Source of the DNA: HR10 sp964615335
GTDB lineage: Bacteria > Acidobacteriota > Blastocatellia > HR10
DNA: 64,000 nucleotides
NCBI GenBank assembly: GCA_964615335.1
Contig: CAZTMT010000002.1
Coordinates: 186,001-250,000 of the forward strand
Reading direction: 5' to 3'
Below, one piece after another: positions 53,636 to 62,263 of the stretch. The first letter of the stretch is position 1. Each line of letters starts with the position of its first letter. A program made the position numbers and the translations under genes. Below the pieces are notes generated by a model that did not search any database, was not told where the DNA came from, and saw nothing but the letters and a program-made list of their open reading frames with translations.

Positions 53636-54598
53636 TCACGCGCCCTCCTCAGGGATCGAGGCCGGAAGTATCCCCATGATCTCCCGAACGGCGCGCCGCA
53701 CGTCCTCGGCTTCGGCAAAGGCGATCAGGAAGAAGCGGGCCCCCGTGTGAAGGCAGATGAGTCCGTTCGAGAAGAGCCAGAGGCTATTCAAAATGGGATT
53801 CCCCCCGAAGATCAACTCAAGGGGCGCCCCCGTGAGCCGCGCCGGAGAGAGGCTCTCGGCAATGAGCGTCCCTCCCAGAGTGACGCTGAAGACGCCCAGA
53901 AGTGGAGCCCCAACATAGCGCGCGATGTCCTTTTGGAATTCGAGTCGAGCCCGCTCGGCTTCCGGAATCCGTCCTTCGGCCAGCAGATGCTCCTGCTTCT
54001 GCAGATGGGCCAGATACATCTCCAGGAGCCGGCGGAGTCCGTAGGGAGCGAGCGCGCTGTGGAAGAACCAGTGATTCTCCCCGCCCATGCCCAGGAGCGC
54101 GGCTCCCATGCTGGGGAAAGCGCTTCCGGCGCGCACTCCCGCGATGAAGGAGAACGTGAGGGCGGCCGTCTTCCCCGGATTCTCTCGGATCCACGAACGG
54201 ATCTTCGCCCATCCGGAGCGCAGATGTTCTTCGGCGCGCGTTGCGCGCTCGACAGCCTGACCGAGCGTCTCGACCCGGCGGTATTGCACCTCAACCTGAT
54301 GCGCGAATTCCTCCGCCTTCGCGCGCGCCGCCTGCGCCGCCGATTCGACCTGCTGCCGCACCTCCTCGACGGTGCGTTTCACCTCCTCTCGGACTTCGGC
54401 CCCCACACCGGAACGCTCGACCCGCTGACGCGCCGCGTCAAGCCCCTCGGCCAGAAGATCTGCCCCTTTGTGAGCGGCCGAGGCCACTGAAGTCGCGACG
54501 TCAGCGATCCGCTCCCGAACGCGATACCGCTCATCCCACTCGCGCGCTTTCTGCGAGAGGACGCGCTTCAACTCCTCGATCTTCCGCGCATTTCCCAT
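53636..54598 (-). CDS. Helical membrane protein with coiled-coil N-terminus, unknown
   Basis: A 320-residue protein I cannot assign to a named family. The first half (about 1-140) is a long charged amphipathic helix region with repeated EEV/RQQVE/AAQAARAKAEE heptads, like coiled-coil or apolipoprotein-type proteins. The second half has three or four hydrophobic segments (about 145-180, 235-265, 270-310) with a glycine-rich GAALLGMGGENHWFFHSALAPYG stretch split across them. ATG 54598 has a GGGAGGG site; earlier in-frame codons are rejected. It is divergent from the cox operon, 168 bases away, and convergent with the MetE genes. Confidence 0.65.
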   Translation of the reverse strand: MGNARKIEELKRVLSQKAREWDERYRVRERIADVATSVASAAHKGADLLAEGLDAARQRVERSGVGAEVREEVKRTVEEVRQQVESAAQAARAKAEEFAHQVEVQYRRVETLGQAVERATRAEEHLRSGWAKIRSWIRENPGKTAALTFSFIAGVRAGSAFPSMGAALLGMGGENHWFFHSALAPYGLRRLLEMYLAHLQKQEHLLAEGRIPEAERARLEFQKDIARYVGAPLLGVFSVTLGGTLIAESLSPARLTGAPLELIFGGNPILNSLWLFSNGLICLHTGARFFLIAFAEAEDVRRAVREIMGILPASIPEEGA

Positions 54599-54695
54599 GC
54601 TATGCCCTCCCCCACCGATTACGCATGCTGCGCGCACGCCGTTCCCAAGTTTAACACATCGGAAACGAAAAGGCTCGCAGGGCGCGCGCCTCCGG

Positions 54696-54725
54696 TTGAC
54701 AGGAAAATCCACCGCATGCTATAAG
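54696..54725 (+). promoter_or_regulatory. Promoter of the cytochrome oxidase operon
   Basis: TTGACA (54696-54701), an 18-bp spacer and TATAAG (54720-54725), about 40 bases before the GTG start of coxB. The 54599-54766 gap between the divergent genes shows no other clear element. Confidence 0.7.
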
Positions 54726-54766
54726 GAGACTTTGCGTGGTGAGAGCATGCAAGGGGAGGTCACGCG

Positions 54767-55558
54767 GTGGGATTCATTTTAGCGCTGGTGATCTGGCTTA
54801 TCACTCTGGGTACCGTCGTTCTGTTTGTGGGACGTTTCTGGTGGTTTCCCGAAGCCATTTCCGAGCATGGGCCGAGCATTGACCGACAGTTCCTGCTCAC
54901 GCTCACGGTGATCGGAATCGCCTTCGTGCTCGCCCAGACGACACTGGGATTCTTCATCCTGCGCTATCGGCGGCGGGGAGAGGAACGCGCGAGCTACTGG
55001 CATGACAGCCCGCGCCTGGAGATCCTCTGGACGACGATCACAGCCGTTGTCTTTATCTCGCTGGCCATTCTCGGGCAGCGCGTATGGGCCCAGCTGCATT
55101 TGAATGCGCCGCCTCCCGGGGCGCTTCAGGTTGAGGTCACAGCTCAGCAGTTCGTATGGAACATCCGATATCCCGGCCCAGACGGAAAGTTTGGGCGCAC
55201 GCGCGTGGATCTGATCAACGATGTGGACAATCCTGTGGGATTGGACTTCACCGACCCGGCTGCGCGCGATGACATCGTCACGGTGAATCAAATGGCCATC
55301 CCTGTGAACCGGGAGATCCACGTCATCTTGCGTTCCAAGGACGTGATCCATAGTTTCTGGGTCCCTCCGCTGCGCCTGAAGCAGGACGCCGTTCCGGGAT
55401 TAGCGATCAATATCCACTTCAAGGCCGTCAAGACCGGTCAGTTCGAGATCGCCTGCGCGGAGCTGTGCGGCCTCACTCACCACCGGATGCGCGGATTTCT
55501 CCTGGTTCTCCCCGAGTCGGAATTTCAACAGTGGTTGAAACAGCGGGCGAGTCTCTGA
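54767..55558 (+). CDS. coxB: Cytochrome c oxidase subunit II
   Basis: Carries the CuA centre that takes electrons from cytochrome c. It has 263 residues with a GTG start: an N-terminal hydrophobic segment, two membrane helices (about 42-65 and 85-108) and a C-terminal cupredoxin domain. All CuA ligands are visible: His in IHSFWVPP, and Cys-Glu-Cys-His-Met in CAELCGLTHHRM. No cytochrome c domain is fused to it, so a separate carrier such as the cytochrome at 62264 is needed. First gene of the cox operon. Confidence 0.95.
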   Translation: MGFILALVIWLITLGTVVLFVGRFWWFPEAISEHGPSIDRQFLLTLTVIGIAFVLAQTTLGFFILRYRRRGEERASYWHDSPRLEILWTTITAVVFISLAILGQRVWAQLHLNAPPPGALQVEVTAQQFVWNIRYPGPDGKFGRTRVDLINDVDNPVGLDFTDPAARDDIVTVNQMAIPVNREIHVILRSKDVIHSFWVPPLRLKQDAVPGLAINIHFKAVKTGQFEIACAELCGLTHHRMRGFLLVLPESEFQQWLKQRASL

Positions 55559-55639
55559 GAACCGGGCGCGCGGAGGGAGGGAGCGCTCGGCGTGAGCGCC
55601 CCCGCAGGTCCTTGTGCGAGACAGAAAGGAGGAGACGCG

Positions 55640-57403
55640 ATGGCACACGCTGTGGCGACTCACGAAGCTCCGAAGAGCTTCATTCGGCGTTATATCTTCA
55701 GCACCGACCATAAGGTGATCGGCCTGCAATATCTCTTCCTCGCGATGGTGGCCGTCACCGTGGGGATCATCCTGTCCCTCTACATGCGCTTGCGGCTGGC
55801 CTGGCCGGAAGAGAAGTGGCCGCTTCTCGGAAAGCTCTTTCCCAATGCCATGGCGGGAGGAACGATCAGTCCGGAGTTTTATCTCTCGCTGGTGACGATG
55901 CACGGGACGATCATGGTCTTCTTCGTGCTCACGACGGCTCCTTTGGGGGGCTTCGGGAATTACTTCCTCCCGATTCAGGTCGGGGCGCATGACATGGCCT
56001 TCCCGGTCCTGAACATGCTCTCGTTTTGGGTCACCCTGGCCGGATTTTTGGTGCTCATGGCCGCATTCTTCGTCTCGGGCGGAGCGCCGATCTCCGGATG
56101 GACGGCTTACGCACCGCTCAGTGCCGTTGGGGAGATCGCCGGACCGGGACTGGGCATGGGACAGAATCTGTGGATTCTCAGTATCGCTCTCTTCTGCATT
56201 GCGTCCCTTCTGGGAGCGCTGAACTTCATCACGACGACACTCAACTTGCGCACCCGTGGGATGTCCATGACGCGGCTCCCGCTGACGGTCTGGGCCTGGT
56301 TCACGACGGCCGTGCTCGCTCTTCTGGCCTTCCCCGTTCTTCTGGCCGGAGGCATTCTCCTGCTATTGGATCGCGTGGGGGGGACGAGCTTCTTCGTCCC
56401 GGAAGGCCTGATTGTCAGCGATAAGATCCTCCCGCACAAGGGGGGCTCGCCTCTTCTCTGGCAGCATCTGTTCTGGTTCTTCGGCCATCCGGAAGTCTAC
56501 ATCGCCATCCTCCCGGGCATGGGGATCACGTCGCATGTCCTTTCGACGTTCGCGCGCAAGCCGATCTTCGGCTATCGGGCGATGGTCACGGCGATCTTCG
56601 CCATTGGCCTTCTGGGCTTCCTCGTATGGGGACACCACATGTTCGTGAGCGGGATGAGCCCGTACTCAGCCATCGCGTTCTCTCTGCTGACGCTCTCGAT
56701 CGGTGTTCCCTCGGCGATCAAGACGTTCAACTGGCTCGCGACGCTCTATAAAGCCCGAATCCGGTTCACCGTCCCCATGCTCTTTGCTCTGGGATTTGTC
56801 TCGATCTTCGTCACGGGAGGACTTTCGGGGATCATCCTCGGGCAGACGTCGCTGGATATTCCGATGCACGATACGTATTTCGTCGTCGCGCACTTCCACC
56901 TGATCATGGGGGTGGCGGCGATCTTCGGTATCTTCGCCGGGACGTATTACTGGTTCCCGAAGATGTTCGGTCGCATGATGAACGATGCCCTGGGGAAGCT
57001 CCATTTCTGGCTCACCTTCGTGGGTGTCTATGCGATCTTCATCCCCATGCACCTTCTGGGGATCGCGGGACATCCCCGGCGCTATGCGGAGACGCTCGGA
57101 TTTAACTTTCTGAAGCCCTTGCAACCGGTGCACGAATTCATCACCGTGGCGGCTTTGATCACAGCGGCCGCGCAAGTGCTCTTCTTCGTCAACTTCTTCT
57201 GGTCCATCTGGAAGGGCAAGCGGGCCGAGGTGAATCCCTGGCGAGCGACGACGCTGGAATGGACGATCCCCTCGCCTCCTCCGCATGACAACTTCGGAGC
57301 GCAGACTCCGGTCGTCCATCATGGTCCGTACGAATACAGTGTGCCCGGCGCTGCCGAGGACTATATCCTGCAAACGGCTCCTCCGGCGCGCACGAAATCC
57401 TAG
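55640..57403 (+). CDS. ctaD: Cytochrome c oxidase subunit I, type A1
   Basis: Catalytic subunit with the heme a and heme a3-CuB centres, 587 residues and about 12 membrane helices, with a longer C-terminal part than minimal forms. The GHPEVYIAILPG motif has the D-channel glutamate and the cross-linked tyrosine that mark A1-type oxidases; GAHDMAFPVLNM gives the D-channel entrance Asp and Asn; CuB histidines are in WGHHMF and heme ligands in HDTYFVVAHFHL. ATG 55640 has an AGGAGG site and is preferred over a start at 55592. It follows coxB by 81 bases. Confidence 0.97.
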   Translation: MAHAVATHEAPKSFIRRYIFSTDHKVIGLQYLFLAMVAVTVGIILSLYMRLRLAWPEEKWPLLGKLFPNAMAGGTISPEFYLSLVTMHGTIMVFFVLTTAPLGGFGNYFLPIQVGAHDMAFPVLNMLSFWVTLAGFLVLMAAFFVSGGAPISGWTAYAPLSAVGEIAGPGLGMGQNLWILSIALFCIASLLGALNFITTTLNLRTRGMSMTRLPLTVWAWFTTAVLALLAFPVLLAGGILLLLDRVGGTSFFVPEGLIVSDKILPHKGGSPLLWQHLFWFFGHPEVYIAILPGMGITSHVLSTFARKPIFGYRAMVTAIFAIGLLGFLVWGHHMFVSGMSPYSAIAFSLLTLSIGVPSAIKTFNWLATLYKARIRFTVPMLFALGFVSIFVTGGLSGIILGQTSLDIPMHDTYFVVAHFHLIMGVAAIFGIFAGTYYWFPKMFGRMMNDALGKLHFWLTFVGVYAIFIPMHLLGIAGHPRRYAETLGFNFLKPLQPVHEFITVAALITAAAQVLFFVNFFWSIWKGKRAEVNPWRATTLEWTIPSPPPHDNFGAQTPVVHHGPYEYSVPGAAEDYILQTAPPARTKS

Positions 57404-57408
57404 AGGCG

Positions 57409-58083
57409 ATGGCTAAGACGCTTCCTTCGCTCAAACAGATCGAGACGATCGCGATCGGCCCGCCCCCGGGGCGTCCCGAAGATGGGGGGCGCCGCGACGA
57501 GAGCCGACCGCCGCGTCTTCCGGAAGGGAGTTATCGTCTGGCCATGCTCTTCGCGCTCATCTCGATCGGGATGCTGTTTCTCGGCTTCACGAGCGCGTAC
57601 ATCGTGCGACAGGGGCTCGGAGCCGATTGGCGACCGTTCGATCCCCCCCTGATCCTGTGGGCGAATACGGCCGTGCTGCTGTTGAGCAGCGCGACATTGC
57701 ATCGCTCGCAGAGGCTTCTGAGAAGCGAGCGGCTTCGGGACTCCCTTCGCTGGCTCTCGATCACGACGCTTCTGGGCGTGCTCTTTCTTCTGGGCCAATA
57801 CGAGGCCTGGCGGGAGCTGGCGGCACGAGGCGTCTATCTGAACACGAATCCACACAGTTCGTTCTTCTATCTGCTGACGGCCGCGCATGGCGTGCACCTG
57901 ATGGGCGGCCTTTTGGGATTGAGCTATATGACGCTTCGGGGATGGCACCGGCGACTGATCTTGCTCGGGACGCCGGATCATCTGAAGCGATATCGCTCCG
58001 GGGTGAACGTGACGGCCCTTTACTGGCACTTCATGGATGGATTGTGGGTGTACCTCTTCATCCTGCTCTTTCTGTGGAGGTGA
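57409..58083 (+). CDS. Cytochrome c oxidase subunit III, first copy
   Basis: Membrane subunit of 224 residues that stabilises subunit I and its proton uptake. About five membrane helices are seen, preceded by a 38-residue polar, Pro/Arg-rich N-terminus. The family motifs HGVHLMGGLLGL and ALYWHFMDGLWVYLF are present. It starts five bases after ctaD and its stop lies 5 bases before the second copy. Confidence 0.93.
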   Translation: MAKTLPSLKQIETIAIGPPPGRPEDGGRRDESRPPRLPEGSYRLAMLFALISIGMLFLGFTSAYIVRQGLGADWRPFDPPLILWANTAVLLLSSATLHRSQRLLRSERLRDSLRWLSITTLLGVLFLLGQYEAWRELAARGVYLNTNPHSSFFYLLTAAHGVHLMGGLLGLSYMTLRGWHRRLILLGTPDHLKRYRSGVNVTALYWHFMDGLWVYLFILLFLWR

Positions 58084-58088
58084 AGCCG

Positions 58089-58718
<630 letters not shown>

Positions 58719-58731
58719 AGGAGGAGGCGTT

Positions 58732-59052
58732 ATGGGAACCGCTCACACGACAGATGTCGGACATGCCGCAACGGGATCGAAACTCTACTACCTGACCTGG
58801 CTTTGGCTTCTCGTCCTCACGGTCATCGAGGTCACGCTCGCGTATTTTCATCTGCCGGTCGAACTGATGCTCTTTCTCCTGATGGGGCTCTCGATCGTCA
58901 AGGCGGCACTCATCATGGCGCATTTCATGCATCTGCGATTTGAGCGCTTGAACTTGGTCGTCACGCTCATTCCGGCCATGGTCTTGTGCATTTCGCTTTT
59001 GGCTGCTTTCTTCCCGGACGGTGTGCGCGCCTTCCGCTTGGCCGTTCGATAG
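58732..59052 (+). CDS. coxD: Cytochrome c oxidase subunit IV (prokaryotic)
   Basis: A 106-residue small subunit with three predicted membrane helices (YYLTWLWLLVLTVIEVTLA, VELMLFLLMGLSIVKAALIMAHF split around it, and VTLIPAMVLCISLLAAFF). The KAALIMAHFMHLRFE motif is the hallmark of COX4_pro. An AAGGAGG site precedes the ATG, 13 bases after the second subunit III. It aids oxidase assembly or stability. Confidence 0.9.
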   Translation: MGTAHTTDVGHAATGSKLYYLTWLWLLVLTVIEVTLAYFHLPVELMLFLLMGLSIVKAALIMAHFMHLRFERLNLVVTLIPAMVLCISLLAAFFPDGVRAFRLAVR

Positions 59053-59060
59053 AGGGACCG

Positions 59061-59354
59061 ATGGGGGACCTTGCGAAATCCCTGCTCCTGGGGCTCGGGA
59101 TTGGGCTCGGCGCTCCGGTGGGCTCCGCTTTCGCTCAATGCGCCATGTGTCGCACGGCGGTCGCCGGATCGTCTTCTCTGGCTGACATCGCGCGGGTCCT
59201 GAACACGGCTATTCTCGCCCTGCTGATCCCCCCGATCGCCATCCTGGGCGTCGTCTTTTGGCTCGCTCTCACCGTGTGGAATCAAGGAGAGAGCCGGGGA
59301 GAAGATTCGGCGGAAACACCCGAAAGCCTTCTTCCGCTCGATTCGGATTCTTGA
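59061..59354 (+). CDS. Small membrane protein with CAMC motif, last gene of cox operon
   Basis: A 97-residue protein with a signal-like first helix (about 5-25), a CAMCRTA motif just after it (Cys27, Cys30), a second helix (about 49-72) and an acidic tail. The CxMC pair on the outer side of the membrane resembles copper-binding or thiol motifs, so it may help deliver copper to CuA or CuB. This is inference from place and motif. ATG 59061 lies eight bases after coxD. Confidence 0.7.
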   Translation: MGDLAKSLLLGLGIGLGAPVGSAFAQCAMCRTAVAGSSSLADIARVLNTAILALLIPPIAILGVVFWLALTVWNQGESRGEDSAETPESLLPLDSDS

Positions 59355-59394
59355 GGCGTAGAGGCGTCGTCGCCGGGGGAGCTTCCCGAACGGC

Positions 59395-60312
59395 TCATGG
59401 AATTTTATCTATCGCCAACAGGGCAAGCAGAAGCGGCAGATAAAGAATCGAAGCCTTCAGGACGCGTCGCGCCTGTCCCTTCGTGCGCAGCAAGGCGACT
59501 CGGGCGCTGCACCAGAGGAAATATCCCCCAAGCAGGAGTGCCGAGATCAGATAGATCAGTCCCGAGAGATGCAAGGCCGTCGGCAGAAGGCTGACTCCCA
59601 CCATGAGCACTGTTGTCCAGAGGATCTGCTGGCCGGTGAGCCGTCCCTCGCGATCCAGGACCGGAAGCATTCGAATCCCGGCGCGCGCGTAGTCCTCGCG
59701 ATAAACCCACGCGATGGCGTAAAAGTGAGGGAATTGCCAGAGGAAAAGGAGAGCGAAGAGAACCCATCCCTCGAGCGTGATCTCCCCCCGCGCGGCTGTC
59801 CATCCCATCAGGGCGGGCATCGCCCCGGGGAAGGCTCCAACGGTCGTGCACCACGCTGTTCGCGTCTTCAAAGGGGTATAGGCGAACAGATAGAGTCCGA
59901 AGGCCAGAGCGCCCAACACGGCGGTCAGCGGATTGGCCCACAGCCAGAGTGCGAGTTCGGCTACCAGGGAAAGCGCCAGGCCGAAGATCAGAGCCCGACG
60001 CGGACGGAGCCGACCGCTTGGCAGAGGACGGCGCTGCGTGCGGCGCATGAGCCCATCGGTCTCTCGTTCCAGATAGTGGTTCATCGCCGCAATCCCCGCT
60101 GAAAGCGCCGTGATTCCCAGGGCCACGCGGAACAGGCTCCAGGGATCAACCGGATGTCGAGCCCCCACCCAGAAGGCCGTCATCGCTGTGATGAGCACAA
60201 GAAACGTGATCTCGGGTTTGGTCAGCTCAATGTAGGCCGGGATCGAAGCCAAGGCCGGATGCTTCTCAACCAGCCTCTTGAGGATTTTCCCAAGATGTGA
60301 ACGGGATCTCAT
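59395..60312 (-). CDS. ctaB: Protoheme IX farnesyltransferase (heme O synthase)
   Basis: UbiA-family membrane prenyltransferase of 305 residues that turns heme B into heme O for the oxidase. The first Asp-rich motif is NHYLERETDGLMRRT with RRPLPSGR, typical of CtaB/CyoE, and about nine helices follow. It overlaps the end of ctaA by four bases and is convergent with the cox operon, so both ends of the heme A path lie beside the oxidase. Confidence 0.95.
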   Translation of the reverse strand: MRSRSHLGKILKRLVEKHPALASIPAYIELTKPEITFLVLITAMTAFWVGARHPVDPWSLFRVALGITALSAGIAAMNHYLERETDGLMRRTQRRPLPSGRLRPRRALIFGLALSLVAELALWLWANPLTAVLGALAFGLYLFAYTPLKTRTAWCTTVGAFPGAMPALMGWTAARGEITLEGWVLFALLFLWQFPHFYAIAWVYREDYARAGIRMLPVLDREGRLTGQQILWTTVLMVGVSLLPTALHLSGLIYLISALLLGGYFLWCSARVALLRTKGQARRVLKASILYLPLLLALLAIDKIP

Positions 60313-61253
60313 GAAGACGTTCTTCGCGCCAGTTGAAGCACAACGAACGCCGGCTCACTTAACCGAAAGGCCCACCACGTGATCACGAGCACGACGGCTA
60401 GAAGCAATGCCCCACAAGCCACATGCGCAACCGTGAGCGAGATCATCGGCTCAAGCGGTTGCGGATCGAAGCGCGCGGCGCGACGCGCCAGGTACGCTGC
60501 GATCCCCAAGGCGATCTGCCCCAGGAGCAATCCTGCGGCCCAGAGTGCCGCGCGTCGCATCATGGCGAGAGGATCCTTCCCTTCACTCTCCCGCGCAGTC
60601 TTCAGCAGCGTTCTCACCACCCACGCGATGAGAAAGGTCACCCCTATAGCCCCCACGATATGGGGGAGAATTCCCAAGCCGCGATGTCGAAATCCCGCAC
60701 CCAGAAGGAGCTGGATGAAAAGCCCGACGACAGCAGCCCCGCAGAGCTTCGGGAAAAAAGCGGGCAAAGGCCGCGCGCGCGAGGATGTAGGGAGGACGTG
60801 CTTCCATGCGGGCGAGGTGACCACAGCCACGCTCACCGTGAGACTGAAAAAGAACTGCGCCATGAAGGCATGAATCAAAGCGAAAGCAAACCGATGCTCC
60901 AGCAGGAGGACGCGCCCCCCCCCAAGCCCGGCTTGACCGAGGACGGCAAGAAGCGCGAGCCCTCCGAGCCGCCGAACCCACGGACGCTCTTCGCTCCGCC
61001 ACAAGACCCCGGCGAGCAGCAGCGTCAGAAGCGCCACCGTCGCCGCCACGACGCGATGCGTGTATTCGTACACGACGTTCCCCACAATATGCTCGAAGGG
61101 GAGCCATCGTCCGAAAGCTGTCGGCCAATCGGGAACAGAGTCGCCTGCTTCGTTGCTTGTGACCAATGCGCCCAGAACGATGAGCAGAAACGTCGCCCCC
61201 GCCGTCACCAGGGCAAGACGATGAGAGAGATTATGTCCCGAGCTCGCACGCAT
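60309..61253 (-). CDS. ctaA: Heme A synthase (CtaA/Cox15)
   Basis: Eight-helix membrane enzyme of 314 residues that oxidises heme O to heme A. The four heme-ligand histidines are in YTHRVVA, LIHAFMAQ, FRHRGLGILPH and TVAHVACGAL, and PDWP.AFG is in the first external loop. The paired cysteines of Bacillus CtaA are missing from the loops, as in the Cox15-type enzymes. ATG 61253 has a GGAGAG site and is preferred over an upstream start. It follows the cupredoxin lipoprotein by 106 bases. Confidence 0.94.
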   Translation of the reverse strand: MRASSGHNLSHRLALVTAGATFLLIVLGALVTSNEAGDSVPDWPTAFGRWLPFEHIVGNVVYEYTHRVVAATVALLTLLLAGVLWRSEERPWVRRLGGLALLAVLGQAGLGGGRVLLLEHRFAFALIHAFMAQFFFSLTVSVAVVTSPAWKHVLPTSSRARPLPAFFPKLCGAAVVGLFIQLLLGAGFRHRGLGILPHIVGAIGVTFLIAWVVRTLLKTARESEGKDPLAMMRRAALWAAGLLLGQIALGIAAYLARRAARFDPQPLEPMISLTVAHVACGALLLAVVLVITWWAFRLSEPAFVVLQLARRTSS

Positions 61254-61359
61254 ACGCTCTCCGAATAAGAGGAAGCGCCGCGATGCGCCTCCCTCCCGCC
61301 GCAGGGACAACAAAAGAGAGAGGAAGTCGAAGAGCGACTCCCCCTCCCTGCGATTTCTC

Positions 61360-62223
61360 CTACCGCGATGCGGGATGCGCCATCCCCTTCTCGCAGCAGG
61401 GGAGCACGAGCGCGGGCATCAGGCGGAGCGATCCCGGACGATACACCTGTCCGGCTGCATAGGTGAACTCGACCGACTTGGTCTCCTTCGCTCCTACGGT
61501 CACTTTCGCGACTTGCGCGCCGTAGCGCTCATGCCAGGCCTCGATCTCATACTCGCCCGGCGGCAACCCCTTGATCTCAAAACTCCCGTCCTCCTTGCTC
61601 ACGGCATGGAACGGATGCCGGAGGACGCCAATGTAGGCGCGCATCCACGGATGCTGATTGCACTTGACCGGGATCATCACCTCCGGACGCGGGAAGGAGC
61701 GGATGATCGGCTCCGATCCCGGAGGCTGATTCACATTCCACTCGGGATTGTTCTTCGGCGTCGGATGGATGTTGTGATTGGTCGGGTCGCTCGTGATGAT
61801 CTTCAGGTTCTGTCCGGCCATGAGGCCCAGGACATGCGGACGATACATGCACCCGTTCTGATCGAGCGTGACCTCCTCCGAAGGCACCGAGAACGAATAT
61901 TTCTCCAACCCGCTCTTCACATACACGAAGACGTTCTGCAATTTCCCATTGTTGACGACGACGTCTTCGGAGAGCGCGTTGGGATTCTTCTGAGCGCAGA
62001 CCGGGTCCGCATCCATTTGGATGCGGCGTCGCGCGGGCGGCTGCCCCGTGAAGTTCACCACACCGGTGATCGCCCCTTCATTGCCGGTCGGCTGATAGGC
62101 GACCGCCGGCGCGGCTCCCTCTTCCGGAGGAGCCTCGCTCACTTCCTCTTTCTTCCCGCACTGAAGACTCAGCGCGGCGAGAGTGAGAATCATTCCCAAA
62201 GACCAAAGCTGTCGCGTTCTCAT
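61360..62223 (-). CDS. Cupredoxin-like lipoprotein with carboxypeptidase-regulatory segment
   Basis: A 287-residue envelope lipoprotein: signal peptide with lipobox LSLQC (about 18-22), a linker, then a beta domain with a type-I-like copper site (His in TNHNIHPTP, then Cys, His and Met in KCNQHPWM) and a C-terminal Ig-like/CarboxypepD_reg part (GSFEIKGLPPGEYEIEAWHERYG, split at about 220-240). Proteins like this are annotated as plastocyanin- or methylamine-utilisation-like. The position between a multi-domain cytochrome c and ctaA suggests electron transfer to the oxidase. The C-terminus holds an extra CC pair of unknown role. Confidence 0.8.
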   Translation of the reverse strand: MRTRQLWSLGMILTLAALSLQCGKKEEVSEAPPEEGAAPAVAYQPTGNEGAITGVVNFTGQPPARRRIQMDADPVCAQKNPNALSEDVVVNNGKLQNVFVYVKSGLEKYSFSVPSEEVTLDQNGCMYRPHVLGLMAGQNLKIITSDPTNHNIHPTPKNNPEWNVNQPPGSEPIIRSFPRPEVMIPVKCNQHPWMRAYIGVLRHPFHAVSKEDGSFEIKGLPPGEYEIEAWHERYGAQVAKVTVGAKETKSVEFTYAAGQVYRPGSLRLMPALVLPCCEKGMAHPASR

Positions 62224-62263
62224 CGTGACCTCCTGTGATATGAGATTCTCTTGACGCAGTCTC

